Part shown: piece after piece, positions 18,327-28,800 of the stretch
Layout of the letters: each line of letters opens with the position of its first letter
Position numbering within the stretch: position 1 is the first letter of the stretch
Assembly: GCF_014203235.1 (NCBI RefSeq)
Contig: NZ_JACHIN010000003.1
Span: forward strand, 645,899 to 709,898
Origin: Nonomuraea endophytica
Lineage (GTDB): Bacteria > Actinomycetota > Actinomycetes > Streptosporangiales > Streptosporangiaceae
Direction: 5' to 3'
Length of the DNA stretch: 64,000 nucleotides
Notes under the pieces: generated by a model
The model's input: the letters and a program-made list of their open reading frames with translations, nothing else
Databases searched by the model: none
What the model was told of the DNA's origin: nothing
Made by a program: the position numbers and the translations under genes

Positions 18327-20005
18327 ATGGAACTGGCAGCCGGGTATCCCCCCGCCACCCGTGACGACTGGCACGCGATGGCGCTCGCCGTGCTGGGCAA
18401 GTCCGGCCTCGACTTCGAGGCGCTGACCAGCCGTACGTACGACGGGCTCACGCTCCAGCCGCTCTACGACGCCCCCGACCTGCCCAGCGTGCCCCGGCCG
18501 CCGCTCGGCGCGCGCGGCTGGGACGTGCGCCAGCGGCACACCGTCGCCGATCCGGAGGCGGTCCTGGCCGACCTGGAGAACGGTGTCACCTCGTTGTGGC
18601 TGGCCGTCGGGCCTGACGCGATCCCGGTCGACGGGCTGCCGCGGGTGCTCAAGGACGTCTACCTGGACCTCGCGCCCGTCGTGCTCGACGCCGGGGCGCT
18701 GGTCGAGCGGGCCGCCGACGTCCTGCTGGGGCTGGCGGCCGAACGTCAGGGGTCCGTGCGCGGGAATCTGGGGGCCTCGCTCGCCTCGGTGGAGCCGCGG
18801 GTGGTGGCCGCCCTGGCCAGACGGTGTACACAGGGGTACCCGGAGCTGCGGGCGGTGGTCGTGGACGCGACGCCGTACCACGACATGGGGGGCAGTGACG
18901 CGCAGGAGCTCGGCTGCTCGCTGGCGCTCGGTGTCGCGCACCTCAGGACGCTCACCGGCGCCGGGCTGAGTGTGGAGGAGGCGTTCGGGCAGCTGGAGTT
19001 CCGGTTCGCGGCGAGCGCCGACCAGTTCGCCACGATCGCCAAGCTGCGCGCGGCGCGGGTGGTGTGGGCGCGGGTGGCCGAGGTGTGCGGCGGGCCCGAG
19101 CGGCAGCTGCAGCACGCGGTGACCAGCTCGGCCATGATGACCGCGCGCGACCCGTGGGTGAACATGCTGCGCACCACGCTGGCCTGCTTCGGCGCCGGGG
19201 TCGGCGGTGCCGACGCGGTGACCGTGCGGCCGTTCGACGCCGCGGTGCGGGAGCCGGACGCGTTCGGGCGGCGGATCGCCCGCAACACCCACGCGCTGCT
19301 GATGGAGGAGTCCGGCGCCGCCCGGGTGGCCGATCCGGCGGGCGGCTCCTGGTACGTGGAACGGCGTACGGCGGAGCTGGCCGAGGCGGCCTGGACCTGG
19401 TTCCAGGAGATCGAGGCGGCCGGAGGGCTGCCGGGCGGGGCCGAGGAGCTGGTGGCCGGGCGCATCGCGGAGGTACGCGCCCGGCGCGACGCCGACATCG
19501 CGCACCGGCGGCTGCCGATCACCGGCGTGAGCGAGTTCCCGAACCTGGAGGAGAAGCCCCTGCCGGGCGGCACGCCGCGCGGGAGCGGACGCTACGCCGA
19601 GCCGTTCGAGGAACTGCGGGACCTGGCCGACGCGCAGCCGGAGCGGCCCAAGGTGTTCCTGGCCACGATCGGCCCGGTCGCGGCGCACACCGCGCGGGCC
19701 GCGTTCGCCGCCAACCTGTTCCGGGCGGGCGGGCTGGCCACCGAGAGCGCCGGGCCCGGAGTGGACGCCGAGCAGATCGCCACCGCCTTCGCCGTCAGCG
19801 GCGCGCGGGTGGCGTGCCTGTGCTCCAGCGACAAGCTTTACCCCGAGCACGCCGAGGCGGTCGCCGCGGCGCTGAAACGGGCCGGCGCGAGACGCGTCTG
19901 GCTGGCGGGGAAGGGGGAGTACGAGCACGTGGACGGCCGCGTCTTCGCCGGGTGCGACGCGCTGGCGGTGCTCAGGACGACCTTCGACGACCTGGAGGTG
20001 GCACG

Positions 20006-20009
<4 letters not shown>
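18327..20009 (+). CDS. mutA: Methylmalonyl-CoA mutase small subunit
   Basis: 560 residues. Shares the mutase barrel fold with MutB but lacks the cobalamin His motif, as expected for the non-catalytic beta chain. Recognisable stretches: [69 protein letters not shown], and [10 protein letters not shown]. With MutB it interconverts (R)-methylmalonyl-CoA and succinyl-CoA, linking propionyl-CoA/odd-chain and branched-chain catabolism to the TCA cycle and supplying polyketide extender units. Ends in an ATGA overlap with mutB. Confidence 0.95.
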
Positions 20010-22171
<2,162 letters not shown>

Positions 22172-22352
22172 CCTGGCGGCTCCGGACAAGTGAGGCGCAA
22201 GTGTGGCGCATGCGAGCCGCAGTTGAATCCAGTCTGACAGCTCTGACTGGAAGGACGTGTGGTGTCCATGCCGTTGCACGATCAGTCCGAGGCTCCGGCG
22301 GCGTACGGTGTCGGCTGGGGCAGAGGCTCCCGATAGCGACAGATCTTCCGTC

Positions 22353-22829
22353 TCACCTTCCCGGAGGGCGGGCGCCTCCGGGGAGGTCGATCTGATACTT
22401 GATGAAACCCGGGTTGACGGCCACCTGGTCGTACAGGCGGCGGGCCGTGGTGTTGCCCTCCTGGGTGTGCCAGTAGACGCGGGCGCAGCCGTTGGCCCGC
22501 GCCCAGTCGGTGACCGCGGCGATCAGGGCCCGGCCCACGCCCTTGCCGCGTACGTCCTCGGCGGTGAAGAGGTCCTGCAGGTAGCAGAGGCCGGTGTCGG
22601 GGGCCGACGTGCTGCCGTGGACGAGGAAGTGGGTGATGCCGACCAGCCGTCCGCCGAGCCGGGCGCCGAGCGCGTGCAGCCGGGTGCCGGACTGGAACTC
22701 CTGCCACGCCCTGTCGTACATGCTCTGCGGCTCGGTGCGCCGGTAGAAGGCGATGTAGCCGCGGAACAGCTCCTCCCAGGCGTCGCGATCCGAGGGCAGC
22801 AACTTCTCCACGGTGACAGTGTTGACCAT
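22353..22829 (-). CDS. GNAT-family N-acetyltransferase
   Basis: 158 residues. Acetyl-CoA pyrophosphate loop VRGKGVGRALIAAVTDWA (V-x-x-x-x-R/Q-G-x-G-x-A variant) after LCYLQDLFTAED, and the C-terminal YWHTQEGNTTARRLYDQVA pattern of small-molecule or protein acetyltransferases. Substrate unknown. It lies convergent to mutB and 66 bp beyond the end of the kinase cluster, on the kinase strand, so it may be the last gene of that transcription unit. The 181 bp between mutB and this gene hold no gene and only a weak ccagtc/gactgg hairpin. Confidence 0.85.
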   Translation of the reverse strand: MVNTVTVEKLLPSDRDAWEELFRGYIAFYRRTEPQSMYDRAWQEFQSGTRLHALGARLGGRLVGITHFLVHGSTSAPDTGLCYLQDLFTAEDVRGKGVGRALIAAVTDWARANGCARVYWHTQEGNTTARRLYDQVAVNPGFIKYQIDLPGGARPPGR

Positions 22830-22895
22830 GCACCGAAACTTACGGACAAATCCGCAGGTGGGGCATGGCCACTCGCGGCCCTTACCCGCTGACCA

Positions 22896-24731
22896 CTATT
22901 CCTCGGGCCAGGGGGCGCCGTCGCAGGTGCTGAAGTTGAACGTCCGTGTCATGGCATTGGGGGACAGCACCCGGAACTGCACCGTGTGCGCCCCGTCCGA
23001 CCGGATGTGCGCATACCCGAGCACCAGCTTCGTCGGCGCCGTCGCCGCCGCCTTGCCCATGTCGCGGCCGTCCAGGATCCACCGGTACGTGAACGGCGTC
23101 TTCTTGCTCGCGCTCACGGTGGCCGCGATGTTCGACTGCCGGTAGCAGTCGCCGGTCCGCAGCCCCTCCGACCGCAGGCTCACCGACCCCACCCGCCCGG
23201 CGGGCGCGGCCGGCTTGGACGTCGTGGGCTTCTGCGTGGGCTCGTCCGTGGTGGGCTGCTCGTCCGCCGTGGGCTTGGTGTCCGCTGTGGGCTTGGCGTC
23301 CGGGGTTTCCCTGGTACGGCTCCGCGTCGCCGTTGGCTTTGGTGTCCGGGGCGGCTTGGCTGACTTCTGTGCCGTGGGCTTCACAGCCGGTTCCACGCTG
23401 CCGGCCGGAGGCGTACCCGTGGACGGCAGCCCGGGCGGCGTCTGGGCGACCGGCCACGAGATACCGGTGACCAGCGCCGTGACCAGCCCCGACGTCACCA
23501 CCACGGCTCCCGCCGCCGCCCCGGCAACCAGCAACGCCCGCCTCCACCCATCCCCACCGTGCCCGCCGAGAGGTCCGCCGGGCCCGGACCCGCGCGGCCC
23601 TCGGTCGTCTCCGCCGTCTCCGCCGAGAGGTCCGCCGGGCCCGGACCCGCGCGGCCCTCGGTCGTCTCCGCCGTCTCCGCCGAGAGGTCCGCCGGGCCCG
23701 GACCCGCGCCGCTCTCGGTCGTTCCCGCCATCTCCGCCGACAGGCCCGCCGGACCCGCGCCGCCTCTGGCCGCCGCGCATCCCGTCGGGGGTGCCCGAAC
23801 CGGAAGAGGGGTGCGGGCCTGTTCCCGGGAACGGGCTTCCTCCGGCCGGTCCCGGGGAGGGAGTTCCGTCGCTCGGCCCTGGGAAGGGCGTCTTGTCGCT
23901 CGGTCCTGGGAAGGGAGTTCTGTTGGCCGGTCCTGGGAAGGGGGAGCCGGGCCGTACACCCGCTTCGGGAAGGATGTTGTCAGGAGGCGCGCCCGCGCCG
24001 ATGAGCTGGAACAGGACCTCCTGCATCGTGGGGCGGGCGGCGGGGTTCTTGGCCAGGCAGCGGGTGACGATCGGGCGCAGGGGGCCGGTGAGGTCGCCGA
24101 GGTCCGGGTCGGCGTGCTGGATCCGGGTGATGACGGCCGGGAGGGAGTCGTTGCCGAAGGGCGGGCTGCCCGTGGCGGCGTACACCATGACGCCGGCCCA
24201 CGCGAACACGTCGGTCGCCGGACCGACGCCCGCGCCCGCCAGTTGCTCGGGGGCCATGTAGGCGGGGGTGCCGACGACGCTGCTGGTGACGGTCAGGGAG
24301 GCGCCGGAACGGGCGATGCCGAAGTCGATCACGCGGGGGCCGTCGCGGCCGAGCAGGACGTTGCCGGGCTTGAAGTCGCGATGGACCACGCCCGCGCGGT
24401 GGATGGCCGCGAGCGCGGTGGCGGTGGCCACGGCCAGACGTTGCAGCCCCGCCCCGCCGTGCCGCCCGGCCTCCGCCAGGGACGGCCCCTCCACGTACTC
24501 GGTCACGATGTACGGCCGGCCGCCGGTCGAGGCGTCCAGCACCTGCGCCACGCAGAACGGTTCCACCCGCCGCAGCGCCGCCACCTCCCTGGCCAGGCCG
24601 TCCCCGCCCTCGCGCAGCACCTTGACCGCGACCTTGGCGCCGTCCGGCGCCTGTCCGAGGTAGACCACGCCCTGGCCGCCCTCGCCGAGCTTCCTCACGA
24701 TGCGGTACGGCCCCACGCTCGGCGGCGTCAC
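22896..24731 (-). CDS. Membrane Ser/Thr protein kinase with collagen-like linker (kinase 2)
   Basis: 611 residues from GTG 24731, which overlaps the kinase 3 stop as GTGA; the frame stays open upstream but only as a shadow of kinase 3. Kinase domain 1-245: LGEGGQGVVYLG, VAVKVL, HRDFKPGN (117-124), DFG (136-138), GTPAYMAPEQ. Linker 263-303 has FPGPSDxTP repeats and 326-393 has 19-residue Gly-rich repeats. TM about 399-424, then a Thr/Lys/Pro stalk. The exported domain (513-611) has Cys529 and Cys603 and a TYRWILDG motif shared with kinases 3 and 4. Confidence 0.9.
   Translation of the reverse strand: MTPPSVGPYRIVRKLGEGGQGVVYLGQAPDGAKVAVKVLREGGDGLAREVAALRRVEPFCVAQVLDASTGGRPYIVTEYVEGPSLAEAGRHGGAGLQRLAVATATALAAIHRAGVVHRDFKPGNVLLGRDGPRVIDFGIARSGASLTVTSSVVGTPAYMAPEQLAGAGVGPATDVFAWAGVMVYAATGSPPFGNDSLPAVITRIQHADPDLGDLTGPLRPIVTRCLAKNPAARPTMQEVLFQLIGAGAPPDNILPEAGVRPGSPFPGPANRTPFPGPSDKTPFPGPSDGTPSPGPAGGSPFPGTGPHPSSGSGTPDGMRGGQRRRGSGGPVGGDGGNDRERRGSGPGGPLGGDGGDDRGPRGSGPGGPLGGDGGDDRGPRGSGPGGPLGGHGGDGWRRALLVAGAAAGAVVVTSGLVTALVTGISWPVAQTPPGLPSTGTPPAGSVEPAVKPTAQKSAKPPRTPKPTATRSRTRETPDAKPTADTKPTADEQPTTDEPTQKPTTSKPAAPAGRVGSVSLRSEGLRTGDCYRQSNIAATVSASKKTPFTYRWILDGRDMGKAAATAPTKLVLGYAHIRSDGAHTVQFRVLSPNAMTRTFNFSTCDGAPWPEE
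23553..23756. repeat. 57-bp tandem repeats encoding Gly-rich 19-mers in kinase 2
   Basis: Three near-identical 57-bp units plus a diverged one encode RGSGPGGPLGGDGGDDRGP (19 residues) repeated head to tail between the kinase domain and the membrane helix. Identity is almost complete between adjacent units at the DNA level, indicating recent duplication or slippage, with length in multiples of three. Confidence 0.85.
23823..23945. repeat. 30-bp repeats encoding TPFPGPSD-type motifs in kinase 2
   Basis: Four to five imperfect 30-bp units encode a ten-residue motif (TPFPGPSDKT and variants) in the cytoplasmic linker of kinase 2, upstream of the 57-bp repeats. They are probably an unstructured spacer, possibly a substrate for phosphorylation at the Ser/Thr positions (inference). 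Confidence 0.7.
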
Positions 24732-26575
24732 TGGCCCTCCATCGAGCAGACGCTGAACGGCAGCGACCTGGCCGCGCTGCCCGGCGCGGTGACCTTGAGG
24801 GTGACGTTGTGCCCGCCGGTCTTGAGCATGTACTGGTGCGCCAGGGCCGGAGCGGTGAACTCGCCCTTCGGCACCCACGTGCGGTTGCTGTGCTTGACCT
24901 GCCCGTCGACCACCCACGCGTAGCTGATCCACACCTCCGACCTGCTCGACTCCAGCGAGCCCGAGAACCCGACCGGCGGCATGTAGCAGCTCGCCGTATG
25001 GTCCTGGCCGGGGCCGCCGCGCAGGTCGATGCCGAGCACCCGGACCTTGGCGGCGGCCGGCGCGGGCTTCTTCGTGGTGCGCGTGGGAGCAGGGGTGGTG
25101 CGTTCGGGCGTGGGACTCTCCCGCGTCGGGGTGGGACTCTGGGGGGTGCGCTCGTTCGACGGCTTCGGCGTGGGGGTTCGCTTCGGGGTCTTCTTGGGGG
25201 TGGGTTTGCGGGTGGTCTTGCCGGGGCGCGGGGTCTTTCCGCCATTCGCGGTGGGTGTCGAGGTGTACGGCGCGGCGGCCGCCCACAGCCCCGAACCGCC
25301 GCCGAGCCAGGTCAGCCCCGACACCAGCCCACCGGCCACCACGACGGCCCCGGCCACGGCCAGCGGCACCGCGAGCGCGGCCTTGACCGGCTTGCGGCGA
25401 TGTACCCGATCGGTGACCTGATCCCGCCGCCCGCCAGGATCGGTAACCTGCCCACCCTGACCATGTCCGGGCGCCGAACCCGCGCGATCCCATGCCGGAC
25501 CTGCATGTCCTGGCGCCGAACCCGCCCGATCCCATGCCGAACCTGCGTGTCCGGGCGGCGAACCAGCGTGATCCCACGCCGGACCTGCCTGTCCTGGCGT
25601 CGGACCCGCGTGTCCGGGCGCTGATCTCGCCCGGCCGTGCGGTGAGCCCGCGTGACCCGGCGTTGGGCCTGCGTGTCCGCCTGCCGGACCCGCGTATCCC
25701 TGTGCCGGGCTCTGGGGATCCGGGGCGGGGCGCTGGTCGCCGCCGAGGAGGCGTAACAGGACCTCGCGCATCGGCGGCCGGGCGGCGGGGTCCTTGGCCA
25801 GGCAGTCGTACACGACGCCGCGCAACTGCCGGGGCAGGTCGCCGAGCTGGGGCTCGTTGTGCAGGATGCGGTTGATGATCGCGGGCAGCGTGTCACTGCC
25901 GAACGGCGGCGTCCCGGTGGCGGCGAACACGATCACCGACGCCCACGCGAACACATCCGCCGCCGGCCCCACATCGTGCCCGGCCAGCTGCTCGGGCGCC
26001 ATGTAGGCGGGCGTGCCCACGATCCCGCTGGTCGCGGTCGCCGCCGCGTCGGTCGCGCGGGCGATGCCGAAGTCGATGACCCTCGGCCCGCCCGGCCCGA
26101 GCAGTACGTTGGCGGGCTTGAAGTCGCGGTGCACCACACCGGCCTCGTGGATCGCCGCCAGCGCGGTGGCCGTGGCGACCGCGAGCCGCTGCAGGTCGGC
26201 GCCGCTGTGCCGCCCCGCCTCGTGCAGCGACGGCCCTTCCACATACTCGGTCACGATGTACGGCCTGCCGTACCCCTGACCGGGCATGCCCTGACCCGGG
26301 CGGTACCGCCGGCCGGGACCCGGACCGCCGCCGAGGGAGGCGTCGAGGACCTGCGCGATGCAGAACGGTTCCACGCGGCGCGCGGCCGCGATCTCCTTGG
26401 CGAAGCGGTCGTCGCCGCCCAGCCCGTCGCGCAGCACCTTCACCGCGACTGGGGGCCCGTTGTCGGCCTGCCCGAGATACACGACGCCCTGACCGCCCTC
26501 GCCGAGCCTGCCAACCAGTCGGTAGGGACCTACGGTAGCGGGGTCGTCAGGACCGAGTGGCGCGATCGTGCCCAT
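24728..26575 (-). CDS. Membrane Ser/Thr protein kinase with heptapeptide-repeat linker (kinase 3)
   Basis: 615 residues from ATG 26575, directly abutting the kinase 4 stop. Kinase domain 1-280: LGEGGQGVVYLG, VAVKVLRD, HRDFKPAN (149-156), DFG (168-170), GTPAYMAPEQ. An unusual Gly/Pro/Arg insert of about 23 residues (81-103) interrupts the N-lobe before GRPYIVTEY. Linker 298-372 is built from HAGP/S-type seven-residue repeats. TM about 398-424, then a Lys/Thr/Pro stalk. The exported domain (509-615) has Cys530 and Cys610 and the YAWVVDGQV motif, paralogous to kinases 2 and 4. Confidence 0.9.
   Translation of the reverse strand: MGTIAPLGPDDPATVGPYRLVGRLGEGGQGVVYLGQADNGPPVAVKVLRDGLGGDDRFAKEIAAARRVEPFCIAQVLDASLGGGPGPGRRYRPGQGMPGQGYGRPYIVTEYVEGPSLHEAGRHSGADLQRLAVATATALAAIHEAGVVHRDFKPANVLLGPGGPRVIDFGIARATDAAATATSGIVGTPAYMAPEQLAGHDVGPAADVFAWASVIVFAATGTPPFGSDTLPAIINRILHNEPQLGDLPRQLRGVVYDCLAKDPAARPPMREVLLRLLGGDQRPAPDPQSPAQGYAGPAGGHAGPTPGHAGSPHGRARSAPGHAGPTPGQAGPAWDHAGSPPGHAGSAWDRAGSAPGHAGPAWDRAGSAPGHGQGGQVTDPGGRRDQVTDRVHRRKPVKAALAVPLAVAGAVVVAGGLVSGLTWLGGGSGLWAAAAPYTSTPTANGGKTPRPGKTTRKPTPKKTPKRTPTPKPSNERTPQSPTPTRESPTPERTTPAPTRTTKKPAPAAAKVRVLGIDLRGGPGQDHTASCYMPPVGFSGSLESSRSEVWISYAWVVDGQVKHSNRTWVPKGEFTAPALAHQYMLKTGGHNVTLKVTAPGSAARSLPFSVCSMEGQ
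25460..25681. repeat. 21-bp repeats encoding HAG-containing heptapeptides in kinase 3
   Basis: About ten imperfect 21-bp units encode heptapeptides such as GHAGPTP, DHAGSPP and DRAGSAP in the juxtamembrane linker of kinase 3. Unlike the linker of kinase 2 these are His/Ala/Gly-rich, showing that the linkers evolved independently while the flanking domains stayed homologous. Confidence 0.7.
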
Positions 26576-27988
26576 CTACTCCGTCCCCACCGGGCACACC
26601 TCGACCGCGATCGACTCGCGGGCCGTCACCGGCGAAGTGACGCGAAGGGTTACGGTGTGCCGTCCGGGGAGCGTGATGGCGGGCGGTGGTACGACGGCGC
26701 GGGTGCGGGCCTCGGTGATGTACGCCGTGCCGTGCCGCGCCACCTGGCCGTCCACGATCCAGGCGTAGCGGAAGCGCACCGGCCAGCGGGTTCCCTCGAC
26801 GAGGCCGCTGACCACGGTGTCGCCCACCTGGCAGTCGCGGGTCTGGGCGGTTCTGACGCCTTGGGCGCGTACGTACAGGACCCGGATCGTGCCCACGTCC
26901 CGCGTGGAGGAGGCGCTGGGGGAGGGCGTGGTGGAGGAGCCGAGGGAGGGCGTGGTGAGGTCGCCCGGGGAGGGGGTGCCGGTCGCGCGCGGGTGGCGGA
27001 CGCGGGTCTTGGTCGGCTTCGGGCTGGAGGAGGACGCCGAGGCGGGCGTCACCGTCGTCACCACCGGCCCGGCGTCGCGGCGCGGATCGGAGGTGAGCCA
27101 GACGATCGCCCCGGACAGGGCCAGCACCATCACCCCGGACACGCCGGCGATCAGCGCCCGCCGTACACCTCGACGGACGGGCGAACGGCCCGCCTTCGCG
27201 GCCGGGAGCGGCTGCTCACCACCCAGCAACTGCAGGACGACCTGCCGCATGGCGGGGCGGAGCGCAGGATCCTTGGCCAGACAGCCCTGCACGATCGCGC
27301 GCAACGGCTGCGGCAGATCGCCCAGCTCCGGCTCCTCGTGCAGGATCCGGTTGATCACCTCGGGCAGCGCCCCGTCGCCGAACGGCGGCTTGCCCGTAGC
27401 GGCGAACACCACCGTCCCCGCCCACGAGAACACATCCGCCGCGCCCCCGGCGGCCTGCCCCGCCAGTTGCTCCGGCGCCATGTAAGCAGGCGTACCGGCC
27501 ACACCACCCGCACTCGGCGTGTGGTCATCACCCGCCAGCCCGAAGTCGACCACCCTCGGCCCGCCCGGACCCAGCAGCACGTTGGCCGGCTTGAAGTCCC
27601 GATGAACCACGCCCGCCTGATGGATCGCCGCCAGCGCCGTGGCGGTCGCGTTGGCCAGCCGCTGGAGCTCGGCGCCCGCGTGCCGCCCCGCCCGCTGCAG
27701 GGGCGGCCCGTCCACATACTCACTCACGATGTACGGCCGGCCGGCGAACGAGGCGTCAAGCACCTGTGCCACGCCGAGTGGTTCCACGCGGCGGGCGGCG
27801 GCGATCTGCTCGGCGAGGCGGTCGTCCCCTGTCCGGCCTTCGCGCAGCACCTTGACCGCGACCGGCACGCCGTTCCTGGCCTGGCCCAGATAGACCACGC
27901 CCTGACTGCCGGCGCCGAGCCGCCCAACCAGACGGTAGGGTCCCACCGCCGCCGGATCGCCCTCGCGCAACGGTTCGACGTGCGGCAT
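26576..27988 (-). CDS. Membrane Ser/Thr protein kinase (kinase 4, first gene of kinase operon)
   Basis: 470 residues. Kinase domain 1-257: LGAGSQGVVYLG, VAVKVLRE, HRDFKPAN (129-136), DFG (148-150), GTPAYMAPEQ. A short linker without repeats leads to a TM near 278-299 and a Ser/Thr/Pro stalk. The exported domain (365-470) has Cys386 and Cys465 and RYAWIVDGQV. It shares the N-terminal opening (LREGDPAAVGPYRLVGRLG) with kinase 3. It heads a kinase4-kinase3-kinase2 operon with 0-bp and 4-bp junctions; AGGAG lies 11 nt before the ATG, and a 9-bp-arm palindrome lies 64 bp upstream. Confidence 0.9.
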   Translation of the reverse strand: MPHVEPLREGDPAAVGPYRLVGRLGAGSQGVVYLGQARNGVPVAVKVLREGRTGDDRLAEQIAAARRVEPLGVAQVLDASFAGRPYIVSEYVDGPPLQRAGRHAGAELQRLANATATALAAIHQAGVVHRDFKPANVLLGPGGPRVVDFGLAGDDHTPSAGGVAGTPAYMAPEQLAGQAAGGAADVFSWAGTVVFAATGKPPFGDGALPEVINRILHEEPELGDLPQPLRAIVQGCLAKDPALRPAMRQVVLQLLGGEQPLPAAKAGRSPVRRGVRRALIAGVSGVMVLALSGAIVWLTSDPRRDAGPVVTTVTPASASSSSPKPTKTRVRHPRATGTPSPGDLTTPSLGSSTTPSPSASSTRDVGTIRVLYVRAQGVRTAQTRDCQVGDTVVSGLVEGTRWPVRFRYAWIVDGQVARHGTAYITEARTRAVVPPPAITLPGRHTVTLRVTSPVTARESIAVEVCPVGTE

Positions 27989-28051
27989 GAGGGGAGTGAC
28001 TCCTGTGACGGCTGAGATGGATCTCCAGCACCCTAGCGCCTAGAGACACGA

Positions 28052-28075
28052 TTTGTCGGAACTTAGTCCGATAAA
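28052..28075. promoter_or_regulatory. Candidate operator upstream of the kinase operon
   Basis: Inverted repeat with 9-base arms, tttgtcgga and tccgataaa, 6 bp apart; 8 of 9 positions pair. It is 64 bp upstream of the kinase 4 ATG in an AT-richer stretch, where a promoter would lie. Could be a repressor site or a leader RNA hairpin. Confidence 0.45.
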
Positions 28076-28264
28076 CACGTAAACACCCCCCACCACCAGC
28101 CCAAACACCCCACCATCCCAACCTGCCACCCCAAGAGCACCCCCCCGCGGCACCCTGATGACCCGAAGCAGCACCAACAACACACTCCGCAAGTCCGGCG
28201 ACGCGTTCACCCCGCCCCGGGCAAAGCCCGTCCCCCGGCAGAGCCCCGCTTCCCGCAGAGCCGA

Positions 28265-28299
28265 GCCCGCAGGGCTGCGCCCCGCGGAGCCCTGCGGGC
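28265..28299. repeat. 12-bp-arm perfect inverted repeat (hairpin)
   Basis: Arms gcccgcagggct and agccctgcgggc are perfectly complementary around an 11-base loop. There is no T-tract on either side, so it is not a canonical intrinsic terminator. It lies in a divergent spacer, where a terminator would not be expected. Confidence 0.7.
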
Positions 28300-28575
28300 C
28301 GCGGACGGGGAGACCGGCCAGTGGGTCGCTCCGGGCCCTGGAGAGTCGCGTCTCCCGTAGAGCGGCGCTCCCGTAGAACTGCGTGCCCTGCCGAGCGGTA
28401 TGCCCGCAGGGCGGCATGCCTGCGAGACCCCTGCGTGGTCCGCGCCACGCCGCTGGGCGGCATGCCTGCGAGACCGGTTCGTGGTTCGCGTCGCCCCGCT
28501 GGGCTGCGCGCCCGCTGGGCTGCGCGGCCCGCAGGGCGGCATGCCCCGTAGAGCTGCGCGTCCGCGAGACCGGGA

Positions 28576-28606
28576 GGCGCTTCGCGCCGCCCTCCGGCGA
28601 AGCGCC
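28576..28606. repeat. 10-bp-arm perfect inverted repeat (hairpin)
   Basis: Arms ggcgcttcgc and gcgaagcgcc are perfectly complementary with an 11-base loop, the same arm/loop geometry as the hairpin 300 bp to the left. No T-tract follows. Confidence 0.7.
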
Positions 28607-28800
28607 ACGCCGCCGTGAAGCGCCGCGCCCCCACGGGGCGGCGTGACCGTGAGGGCGGTGGGTGGCTCACGTCGGGGTATTGCGGGCCGCGTCTCTGGAG
28701 GGTGGCGTGTCTGTGAGAGCGGTGTCCAGGGTGGTAAGCGGGGGCGGTGTGGGGTGTGTGGGGCTGGGTGGGGGTGGCGGGGAAACGTACGATCGGGGGC

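Larger units (their letters stand above)
27989..28800. other. Long divergent intergenic region, hairpin-rich, no supported gene
   Basis: The 0.8 kb between kinase 4 and meaB contains long open frames on both strands, but all are GC-driven: they lack RBS and read as low-complexity Arg/Gly/Pro strings. What it does hold is a palindrome near 28052, two strong hairpins (28265-28299 and 28576-28606), and scattered short repeats such as cggcatgcctgcgagacc (two copies near 28412 and 28458) and cccgtagagc. It may be a degenerate repeat element, an RNA gene or an extended regulatory region. Confidence 0.5.

Noticed and set aside
22172..22352. Possible terminator (ccagtc/gactgg) or small gene between mutB and the GNAT gene
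   Set aside because: Six-base stem without T-tract and no small frame with an RBS; too weak to report as a feature.
24732..25577. N-terminal 280-codon extension of kinase 2
   Set aside because: It reads the kinase 3 stalk in another frame (repetitive Gly/Arg/Ser/Trp). GTG 24731 overlaps the kinase 3 stop and begins at the conserved GPYRIVRKLGEGGQG.
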